The notes under the pieces were generated by a model, which saw only the letters and a program-made list of their open reading frames with translations, was not told the DNA's origin and ran no database searches. Below are positions 1 to 6,753 of a stretch of 12,299 nt of DNA, piece by piece. The stretch comes from Flavobacteriales bacterium (GTDB taxonomy: Bacteria > Bacteroidota > Bacteroidia > Flavobacteriales > BACL11), in contig PAKE01000047.1 of NCBI GenBank assembly GCA_002710495.1, positions 1,615 through 13,913 on the forward strand. The letters run 5' to 3'. Made by a program: the position numbers and the translations under genes. Positions within the stretch are counted from its first letter, which is position 1. Each line of letters opens with the position of its first letter.

Positions 1-357
1 AGTGGTTGTATAGGTGGTTGTCAGTTAACCATTGATTATTCAATACCTGGTTACTTTGAGTGGAGTTATAATGATATACCTTTCCTTGGAAGTACATTTG
101 GCTGTACCCCTTCAGGCGTATTAGAAGTGGTAAGTATTGACTTTGCAGGATTTTATGTTAATGGAGGAAATCCGGAACATAGGTTTTATGATATAGATGG
201 CACCAGAAATGATATTGGTACTGATGGAGGTATCTGGAGTGATACTAACTTACAAACTTGGGTAGATAGACCCCAAATTTTTCATTTGGATATGCCCACT
301 GATATTTACCCAGGAGATACCATTCAGATAAAAGCTAAAGCATACACAAGAGACTAA
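1..357 (+). CDS. 3' end of an unidentified, probably secreted protein (5' truncated)
   Basis: Frame 1 is open from the first base to a TAA at 355-357, giving the last 118 residues of a protein whose start lies outside the window. The first ATG inside the frame, at 127, is not a credible start because the reading frame and its composition continue upstream of it. The residues are rich in Gly, Asp, Thr and aromatics (for example YVNGGNPEHRFYDIDGTRND and DIYPGDTIQIKAKAYTRD), which suggests an extracellular beta-rich domain; two Cys are near the window edge. I do not recognise the family. Unlike the next gene, it ends without a T9SS sorting domain. Only 2 bases separate its stop from the next start, so the two are probably co-transcribed. 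It is not the front half of the next gene, because that gene has its own signal peptide. Confidence 0.75.
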   Translation, partial: SGCIGGCQLTIDYSIPGYFEWSYNDIPFLGSTFGCTPSGVLEVVSIDFAGFYVNGGNPEHRFYDIDGTRNDIGTDGGIWSDTNLQTWVDRPQIFHLDMPTDIYPGDTIQIKAKAYTRD

Positions 358-359
358 TT

Positions 360-3356
360 ATGAGATTAGTTTATTCAATATTGTTAACTGCTTTTTGTGG
401 ATGTCTATTTGCGCAAAACTCACAAATATCTTTGCAATCTGCCGAATACTTTTTTGGAGATGTAGATCCAGGAATTGGTAATGCAACTCCACTTGCGGTA
501 TTAGATGGTAACTGGGATGAAGCTGTGGAGGAGGTGTTTGCTTCCATTAATATAACCACTTTGGATTCTGTTACCGTTTTTAATATCCGAGTGCAGAATC
601 ACATGAATACCAATGGAGGTTGGAGTCCACTTTTTAAGAAGATTCTTTTTTTTCATATAGATACAACTTACGCTCCTTTCAGTTTGCAATCAGCTGAATA
701 CTATTTTGGAGATGTAGACCCTGGACAAGGGACTGCAAATCCTCTAATAGTTATTGATGGAAACTGGGATGAAGCAGTAGAATCCGTTTTTGCAACTATT
801 AATAATGTAGTTTCTATAGGTACGCAACAGACTTTTAATATTAGAGTACAGAACCAAATGAGTACAAATGGAGGTTGGAGTCCACTTTTTAAGAAGATTC
901 TTTTTTTTCATACAGATACAACTTACGCTCCTTTTAGTTTGCAATCAGCTGAATACTATTTTGGCAATGTTGACCCTGGATTAGGGAATGCAAATCCTCT
1001 AATAGTTATTGATGGAAACTGGGATGAAGCTTCTGAGATTATTTCAGGAAGTATTATATCTTCCTCCTTATCAAATGGGATTAATACTTTTAATATTCGA
1101 GTTCAGAACCACAAGAGTACAAATGGAGGTTGGAGTCCTGTATTTAAGAAAATGTTATTTTATTATTATAACTTAGGTTGCATGGATACATTGGCTTTAA
1201 ATTATGATTCTGCAGCAACTGTATCAGATAGTAGTTGTATTTATCCTTGTACATTAAATGATGTAAAAATTATAATTAATACAGCAGATTATGGTTTTGA
1301 AGTGTCTTGGGATTTAACAGATTCTAATGGTGTTATTGTCGCATCAGATTCAGTATATTCTTCTTGGTCGTCCGACACTACAACTGTTTGTTTGTCAGAT
1401 GATTGTTTTACTTTTAACATGTATGATAGTTATGGTGATGGATGGAATGGTGGTACCTATGAAATATTAGTGGGCGGAATATCCATAACTACTGGTGGTT
1501 TGTCTGCAGATACATCATTTGGTTTCGATAAGATTCAAATAGGAAATTCAGTTTTTTGTCCTTGTGCGTCAATTCCTTATTTTGAGAATTTTGATAGCGG
1601 AACTGGAACCTTTACCAATACTGGTTGGTTGTTAGATGCTGCCGGAACTCCATCAGTATTAACAGGTCCTTCTGATGATATGACGGGTGGAGGAAACTAT
1701 ATGTATTATGAGACTTCTACTGGATATTCTCCAACAGTATCCATGAGTACTGAATGTTTGGATATTTCCTCTTTATCTGATCCCTGCCTGAAATGGAACT
1801 ACCATATGTATGGTGCTACTATTGGAAGCTTGGATGTGTTGGTAAATGGAGATACTGTTTGGACATTGTCTGGAGATCAAGGCAACCAGTGGAATGATGC
1901 ACAAGTACCATTATCTTCATATTTAGGTGTAGATATTACAGTTGAATTTGTAGCTTCATATGGAGGTTCATTTACTGGAGATATTGCAATTGATAATATA
2001 GTAGTTAATGAGTGTATAAATCTACCATCAGTTGTTATCAATAATCCTTTAGATGGAGCTAGTTTTACAACTACCAATTCAGTAGATGTTAATTTTGATA
2101 TAACTGATTTTATTGTAGGTACAGGTAGTGGTGATGGTCATATTCATTATTATGTAAATGGATCTATGACAATGAAGTATGATACTTTAGATATCTCTTT
2201 AACTAACCTTGCAAATGGAAATCATGTAGTTGTTATACAATTAGTAGATAATGCGCATCAGCCATTTACATCTAATATTGCTGATACCGTAAGTTTTAGT
2301 GTAAACGTAATATATGGATGTACTGGTCCAACTTCTTGTAATTATAATCCTTTAGCTACAATAGATGATGGTAGTTGTTATGGAGTATTTGGTTGTATGG
2401 ATTCATTAGCATTTAACTATGATCCTAATGCATGTATTGATGATGGGTCTTGTTTATATTGTTCTAGTCCAGGAGTAATCACAGGAATTAATTTAACAGA
2501 GATTATTCATGATAGATCAATATTTAATTGGGATGACATGAATTCTACTTGTGCTATTGTAGATCAAATTAGAATTCGTTACCGTGAGTTAGGAACAAAT
2601 TCTTGGTCAACTAAAACAATGGGCTCTCCAGTTGGTAACAATGCTCCATGCTTGAATACTTCGAAATTGATACTTAATTTAAGTGCTTCTACTACATATG
2701 AGTATGACTTTAAGATTTGGTACCAGGATGGAACTGTTGTTACATGGCATGAAAATGGAAGCTTTACTACATTACCATTATGTGATAATGTAATCAATAT
2801 AATTCCTACACCAATCACTACTACTAAGACTCAGTTCTGTTGGGATACAGTTTCTACCTACGCATTTGTGAGATTACAATATAGAGAAAATGTACCAGGT
2901 TCCTCATTTAGTAATATTGGAGGAATGGGTGTTATGTCTCCAACACTTTGTAAGGATAAGAATGGCTTAACTCCAGGATTAACCTATAGAGTAATGTGGA
3001 GAACGTGGTGTAATCCATCAGGTGGTCCTTACAGATCAGCTCAGTGGGATGGTCCAGTATTATGGTCACAACCAACTTCTATTAGAGTTGAAGGTGGAAC
3101 AGCAATCAATAACTTAGATGTATATCCTAACCCATCAAGAGATATCTTTAACGTGAGTTTCACGTCAGAAGATGTTCAAAACCTTGACGTTAGAATCATC
3201 AATGTAATTGGAGAAGTTGTTTACACTGAAAACTTGAATAGTTTTGTTGGTCAATACACAAAACAAGTTGATTTAGCTACTTATACAAAAGGAGTTTACT
3301 TCTTAGAGATTACTACAGATAATGGAGTAATTAACAAGAAACTAATCCTTCAATAA
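360..3356 (+). CDS. Modular secreted surface protein with T9SS C-terminal sorting domain
   Basis: The 998-residue protein starts with a signal peptide (hydrophobic residues 3-17, likely cut near FA-QN, 18/19). Visible modules in order: three tandem ~85-residue repeats (24-107, 108-192, 193-269) sharing SLQSAEYYFG, DGNWDEA, FNIRVQN and NGGWSP motifs; a Cys spacer of GC..NY..SC type (273-293); a domain with DSYGDGWNGG (356-365); a MAM-like domain bounded by Cys (about 400-552); an Ig-like segment with GDGHIHYYVNG (from 591); two more Cys spacers (653-675 and 678-698); two Fn3-like domains (about 701-808 and 808-905); and a type A sorting domain (918-998) with YPNPS near its start and a GVYFLEI...KKLILQ end. 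By family knowledge such proteins cross the outer membrane through T9SS and are attached to the surface or released. I infer an adhesive or matrix role; no catalytic motif is visible. A terminator follows. Confidence 0.93.
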   Translation: MRLVYSILLTAFCGCLFAQNSQISLQSAEYFFGDVDPGIGNATPLAVLDGNWDEAVEEVFASINITTLDSVTVFNIRVQNHMNTNGGWSPLFKKILFFHIDTTYAPFSLQSAEYYFGDVDPGQGTANPLIVIDGNWDEAVESVFATINNVVSIGTQQTFNIRVQNQMSTNGGWSPLFKKILFFHTDTTYAPFSLQSAEYYFGNVDPGLGNANPLIVIDGNWDEASEIISGSIISSSLSNGINTFNIRVQNHKSTNGGWSPVFKKMLFYYYNLGCMDTLALNYDSAATVSDSSCIYPCTLNDVKIIINTADYGFEVSWDLTDSNGVIVASDSVYSSWSSDTTTVCLSDDCFTFNMYDSYGDGWNGGTYEILVGGISITTGGLSADTSFGFDKIQIGNSVFCPCASIPYFENFDSGTGTFTNTGWLLDAAGTPSVLTGPSDDMTGGGNYMYYETSTGYSPTVSMSTECLDISSLSDPCLKWNYHMYGATIGSLDVLVNGDTVWTLSGDQGNQWNDAQVPLSSYLGVDITVEFVASYGGSFTGDIAIDNIVVNECINLPSVVINNPLDGASFTTTNSVDVNFDITDFIVGTGSGDGHIHYYVNGSMTMKYDTLDISLTNLANGNHVVVIQLVDNAHQPFTSNIADTVSFSVNVIYGCTGPTSCNYNPLATIDDGSCYGVFGCMDSLAFNYDPNACIDDGSCLYCSSPGVITGINLTEIIHDRSIFNWDDMNSTCAIVDQIRIRYRELGTNSWSTKTMGSPVGNNAPCLNTSKLILNLSASTTYEYDFKIWYQDGTVVTWHENGSFTTLPLCDNVINIIPTPITTTKTQFCWDTVSTYAFVRLQYRENVPGSSFSNIGGMGVMSPTLCKDKNGLTPGLTYRVMWRTWCNPSGGPYRSAQWDGPVLWSQPTSIRVEGGTAINNLDVYPNPSRDIFNVSFTSEDVQNLDVRIINVIGEVVYTENLNSFVGQYTKQVDLATYTKGVYFLEITTDNGVINKKLILQ
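612..775 (+). repeat. Near-identical direct repeat, copy 1
   Basis: Bases 612-775 match 867-1030 at an exact offset of 255. I count about 8 differences in 164 bases, and only 2 (at 658 and 680) in the first 98. The block straddles the boundary between protein repeats 1 and 2, so it is out of register with the domain units. The flanking middle segments (776-866 against 1031-1121) are clearly diverged. Confidence 0.85.
867..1030 (+). repeat. Near-identical direct repeat, copy 2
   Basis: This is the partner of 612-775, straddling protein repeats 2 and 3. It ends at GATGAAGC, after which the two copies lose similarity at once. It includes an 8-T run (901-908) matching the 8-T run at 646-653 in copy 1. 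Such high base identity between domains whose middles have diverged suggests recent duplication or gene conversion. Confidence 0.85.
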
Positions 3357-3380
3357 GAAGTTAAGTTAATCTTAATATAA

Positions 3381-3415
3381 AGAAGCCTGGACATTACGTT
3401 CGGGCTTCTTTTTTT
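3381..3415 (+). terminator. Intrinsic terminator of the secreted-protein unit
   Basis: A 9-bp stem pairs AGAAGCCTG (3381-3389) with CGGGCTTCT (3401-3409), with one G-T pair and an 11-base loop. It is followed by a T run from 3409 to 3415. It starts 25 bases after the TAA of the secreted protein and is the clearest rho-independent terminator in the window. Confidence 0.88.
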
Positions 3416-3542
3416 GTAACAAATTTATTATCGGTGAAAAAGTGGAGTAATTTTCAGATTGAAAGCTTGCAGTAATTACCTAATGTTAATAACAAGTTCA
3501 AAATCTATATACTTCCGCAAAACCAATTTTCGTTTGCTTTCA

Positions 3543-3550
3543 TAAATTTG
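3543..3550 (+). promoter_or_regulatory. Candidate Bacteroidota -7 promoter box for the 97-aa/NagZ-AmiE/bshA/coaE unit
   Basis: TAAATTTG fits the TAnnTTTG consensus of the primary sigma factor in Bacteroidota exactly. It lies 13 bases before the ATG at 3564 and after the terminator at 3381-3415. I see no TTG at the usual 19-21-base spacing upstream, so the -33 element is weak or absent. The implied leader is only about 10 bases. Confidence 0.45.
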
Positions 3551-3563
3551 TAAAAAATATGAT

Positions 3564-3857
3564 ATGGAAGAAATTAAAGAAGGAGAAATAGTCTACGCTA
3601 CCTTTAAAGTAAAGGATAATAATAAAGAATACGAACTAAGGAAAGTAGTTTTTTCAAGAGAATGGAAAAGCGAATATCCAATCTTAAGAAAAGAAATCTA
3701 TGTCAGATTCCTTAAACAAAATGGAATAAAGACAGATTGTACCATATTAGATGTGAAAATACTTGCTCGTACAGGTTTCAAGAACAGATCTAAAGGTTAT
3801 ACTACTGCTAAAAAGAATGAACAAGTAAGAGACTCGGTAACAGGAGCTTATGTGTAA
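3564..3857 (+). CDS. Small conserved-looking protein of unknown function (97 aa)
   Basis: This is a complete short ORF, ATG at 3564 to TAA at 3855-3857. I do not recognise the family. The protein is highly charged, rich in Lys, Glu and Arg, with a single Cys (in TDCTILDV). It has no signal peptide or membrane segment, so it is probably cytoplasmic. The pattern of alternating hydrophobic and charged residues in the first half (EIVYATFKV, YELRKVVFS) suggests beta strands, and the basic tail (ARTGFKNRSKGYTTAKK) could contact nucleic acid, but that is only inference. A candidate -7 box lies just upstream, and its last 8 bases overlap the start of the NagZ-AmiE gene (ATGTGTAA), which points to translational coupling. 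Codon use looks like that of its neighbours. It is probably a real gene because of the promoter, the overlap and the absence of a better ORF. Confidence 0.75.
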   Translation: MEEIKEGEIVYATFKVKDNNKEYELRKVVFSREWKSEYPILRKEIYVRFLKQNGIKTDCTILDVKILARTGFKNRSKGYTTAKKNEQVRDSVTGAYV

Positions 3858-6753
3858 AAAGGTATTGTTTCTACTGTTCTTTTTTTTTGCAAACTTTCTG
3901 TTTTCTCAGAATATTGAATCTGAAAAATGGGCAGATTCTATTATTAGTAATATGAGCCCAGAAGAAAGAATTTCACAACTTCTTATGGTTGCCGCTTATT
4001 CTAACAAAGATGAATCTCATACTAGATATATTTCTAATCTGATTCAAAACTATAAAATTGGGGGATTGATGTTTTTACAAGGTGGTCCTGTTCGGCAGGC
4101 TAAGCTTACCAATTACTATCAATCTGTTACAGAAACTCCACTTATGATTGCTTTGGATGCAGAGTGGGGAGTTGCTATGAGACTAGATTCATCAATCAGA
4201 TTTCCTTGGCAAATGACCCTGGGTTCAATTCAGGATAAAAAATTGATTTACCAAATGGGAGAGGAGGTTGCACGACAGTGTAAACTTATTGGAGTAAATA
4301 TCAATTTTGCTCCTGTTGTAGATGTAAATTTTAATCCTGAAAATCCTATTATAGGAAATCGTTCTTTTGGTGAAGATCCAATTAGAGTTGGAGAGTTAGG
4401 AATTCAGTATATGAAAGGAATGCAAGATAATAAGGTGTTAGCTTGTGCCAAACATTTCCCTGGACATGGAGATACCGATTCTGACTCTCATAAAGAACTT
4501 CCAGTAATAAAACATTCAAAAGAAAGATTAGATTCTGTAGAATTATTACCTTTTAAAATGTTGATTAAAAATGGATTAGGCTCCGTAATGGTTGCTCATC
4601 TTAATATTCCTTCATTAGACAAAACAAAAAATTTAGCAGTTTCCTTGTCTCCAGAAGTAGTAAACAGATTACTTAAAACAGAATTAGAATTTAAAGGATT
4701 AGTTATTACAGATGCACTTAATATGAAAGGAGTAAGCAAGTTCTATAAACCAGGACTTGTAGATGTAAAAGCACTTTTGGCAGGAAATGATGTTTTGCTT
4801 TTTTCGGAGGATGTCCCTAAAGCAATAGATCAAATAAAATTAGCAATTGAAAATGGAGAAATTACTCAAGAAGAAGTAGATGAAAGATGTAAGAAAATTT
4901 TAAAGAGTAAATACTGGATGGGATTGTCAGAATTTACTACACTAAATTTAGAAAAAGTGGAAAATGAGATTGTTACCAATAATACACATTTAATTAACAG
5001 AAAATTAATAAAAAATTCCATCACATTAGTTCAGAACTATGATAATTTATTACCCCTAAAAAGATTAGATACTTTAAACATAGCTTCCGTTTCGATAGGA
5101 GAAGATGGAACTGAATTTCAGAATACATTAAGTAAGTATGCAAAAATTGATCACTATAAAATTAAAGAATCCGCTTCTGAAGAAGAAAAAGGAGCTATTT
5201 TAAGTAAAATTTCAGAGTATAACCTTGTAATTATTGGTCTTCATAAATCGAATGCATCTGCCTGGGAAAGCTATAAGGTTAGTAGAAAAACAGATCTTTT
5301 TATTCAGAAAATTGCAGTGCAATCAAAAGTTGTACTTAGTGTTTTTGCTAGTCCTTACGCTTTAAATTCTTTTCTTTTTGCAAATAATTTTAATGCGGTT
5401 TTAATATCGTATCAAAACAGTGAAATATCACAAGAGATGACTTCACAAGCAATTTTTGGAGGTATCGGAACTAAAGGAAAATTGCCAGTATCTACAAAAC
5501 ACTTCGCTTTAAATTACGGAATAGAAACCAATAAAATCAGATTAGAATATAGTATCCCAGAAGAATTTGGAGTAAATGAATCTGATTTGTATAAGATTGA
5601 TAGTTTAGCTAAAAATGCAATATCAGAAGAATCTACGCCTGGTTGTCAAATTCTGATTGCAAAAGAAGGTAAAATCATTTTTAATAAATCTTATGGATAT
5701 CATACTTATTCAAAGAAGAAAAAGGTAGATAATTCAGATATTTATGACTTAGCTTCTATAACAAAAATCAGTGCTACAATTCCTTTACTGATGAAAATGG
5801 TTGATGATGGAAAATTAAATCTTGATAATACTTTAGGGATGTATCTGGATCTAGATACATCAAATAAATCAGAACTTGTGATAAGAGATATCTTAGCTCA
5901 TCAAGCTAAATTACAATCTTGGATTTCATTTTATAATTCTACTTTAGATGACGACACCATTAAAGGGGTGAAAGTTTTGAGAGACACTCTATATAGTTCT
6001 ACAGAGTCTGTAATTTATCCTTATAAAGTTGGAGATGATATCTACCTGCATTTTTCTTACCCTGACTCCATCTTGAATATTGTTAAATATTCTCAATTAA
6101 GAGAAAATGAAGGATATAAATATTCTGATTTGGGATACTACCTTTTTAAAGAAATTATTGAAGAACACTATAGTAATGATTTGAATCAACTTACCACAAA
6201 TTATTTTTATGACAAATTAGGAATGGAAAATCTTGGTTATTTGCCTTTAGATAGAATAGAGAAAATAAGAATAATTCCAACTGAGCAAGATTATTTATAT
6301 AGGAGCCAATTAATTAAGGGATATGTTCATGATCAGGGAGCCGCAATGTTAGGAGGTGTTGGAGGGCATGCTGGTGTATTTTCAAATGCAAATGACTTGG
6401 CAAAAATTATGCAGATGTATCTAAATTTTGGAGATTATGGTGGAGAAAAGTATATCTCGCAAGAAACAGTAAAAGAATTTACAAAGTGTCAGTTTTGTAA
6501 TAATGACAATAGAAGAGGAGCTGGGTTTGACAAGCCAGCAGATGAAGGAGGTCCAACTTGTAATTCTGTTTCTCATACAAGTTTTGGACATACAGGATTT
6601 ACTGGAACTATTGCATGGGCAGATCCTGAAACCGAGTTAATTTATATATTTTTGTCTAACAGAATTCATCCTGATGCAAATAATTGGAAATTACTTAAGA
6701 TGGATGTCCGAACAAATATTATGCAGGAAATATATAATCATTTTGGAAACTGA
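3850..6753 (+). CDS. Exported NagZ-like GH3 beta-N-acetylglucosaminidase fused to AmiE-like serine hydrolase
   Basis: The 967-residue protein begins with a signal peptide (hydrophobic run about 5-18, cut near LFS-Q) without a lipobox, so it is probably periplasmic. Residues about 30-370 form a GH3 N-domain of NagZ type: KHFPGHGDTDSDSH (201-214) holds the Asp212/His214 dyad that replaces the usual acid/base in NagZ, and VITDALNMKG places the nucleophile at Asp288. A GH3 C-like domain follows (about 385-560). Residues about 580-967 are a beta-lactamase-family (PF00144) hydrolase with SITK (Ser636, Lys639), YSD (758-760) and HTG (914-916), so both active sites look intact. In Bacillus subtilis, NagZ and the PF00144 amidase AmiE act in sequence on muropeptides, removing GlcNAc and then splitting MurNAc from the peptide; I infer that this fusion does both. 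The second activity could instead be an esterase or D,D-peptidase. It overlaps the small gene upstream by 8 bases and bshA downstream. Confidence 0.92.
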   Translation: MCKKVLFLLFFFFANFLFSQNIESEKWADSIISNMSPEERISQLLMVAAYSNKDESHTRYISNLIQNYKIGGLMFLQGGPVRQAKLTNYYQSVTETPLMIALDAEWGVAMRLDSSIRFPWQMTLGSIQDKKLIYQMGEEVARQCKLIGVNINFAPVVDVNFNPENPIIGNRSFGEDPIRVGELGIQYMKGMQDNKVLACAKHFPGHGDTDSDSHKELPVIKHSKERLDSVELLPFKMLIKNGLGSVMVAHLNIPSLDKTKNLAVSLSPEVVNRLLKTELEFKGLVITDALNMKGVSKFYKPGLVDVKALLAGNDVLLFSEDVPKAIDQIKLAIENGEITQEEVDERCKKILKSKYWMGLSEFTTLNLEKVENEIVTNNTHLINRKLIKNSITLVQNYDNLLPLKRLDTLNIASVSIGEDGTEFQNTLSKYAKIDHYKIKESASEEEKGAILSKISEYNLVIIGLHKSNASAWESYKVSRKTDLFIQKIAVQSKVVLSVFASPYALNSFLFANNFNAVLISYQNSEISQEMTSQAIFGGIGTKGKLPVSTKHFALNYGIETNKIRLEYSIPEEFGVNESDLYKIDSLAKNAISEESTPGCQILIAKEGKIIFNKSYGYHTYSKKKKVDNSDIYDLASITKISATIPLLMKMVDDGKLNLDNTLGMYLDLDTSNKSELVIRDILAHQAKLQSWISFYNSTLDDDTIKGVKVLRDTLYSSTESVIYPYKVGDDIYLHFSYPDSILNIVKYSQLRENEGYKYSDLGYYLFKEIIEEHYSNDLNQLTTNYFYDKLGMENLGYLPLDRIEKIRIIPTEQDYLYRSQLIKGYVHDQGAAMLGGVGGHAGVFSNANDLAKIMQMYLNFGDYGGEKYISQETVKEFTKCQFCNNDNRRGAGFDKPADEGGPTCNSVSHTSFGHTGFTGTIAWADPETELIYIFLSNRIHPDANNWKLLKMDVRTNIMQEIYNHFGN
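3880..3888 (+). repeat. 9-T homopolymer in the signal-peptide codons of the NagZ-AmiE gene
   Basis: Nine T in a row fall within the codons of a Phe-rich signal peptide (residues 10-13 are FFFF). Slippage by one base would shift the frame about 11 codons in and abolish the enzyme. It may simply reflect AT-rich coding of Phe. Confidence 0.6.

Larger units (their letters stand above)
429..1169 (+). repeat. Three tandem ~85-codon repeats in the secreted protein
   Basis: The units begin at 429, 681 and 936, so the first two are 252 and 255 bases; the third ends near 1169. Each encodes SLQSAEY(F/Y)FG(D/N)VDPG at the start, DGNWDEA in the first half, a variable middle of about 20 residues, then FNIRVQN, NGGWSP and FKK(I/M)LF. 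All spacing is a multiple of three, so unit gain or loss would keep the frame. From memory, similar 'EYFWDTDPG...FNVRIKD...WGPVF' units occur in other Bacteroidota surface proteins; I could not check this. Confidence 0.9.

Noticed and set aside
371..944. Minus-strand short frames in the surface-protein repeats, two of which resemble each other
   Set aside because: Their similarity is only the reverse reading of the plus-strand tandem repeats; they have no independent coding signal.
429..1169. CRISPR or insertion-sequence origin for the repeated DNA
   Set aside because: The units are about 255 bases, coding and in frame, with no spacers, inverted ends or transposase.
1877..2818. Minus-strand short frames in the second half of the surface-protein gene
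   Set aside because: They are shadows of a long plus-strand gene with clear domains and have no supporting features.
3416..3542. Possible small RNA or riboswitch between the terminator and the 97-aa gene
   Set aside because: This stretch of about 125 bases is AT-rich and shows no stable stem, tRNA-like fold or recognisable aptamer; only the downstream -7 box stands out.
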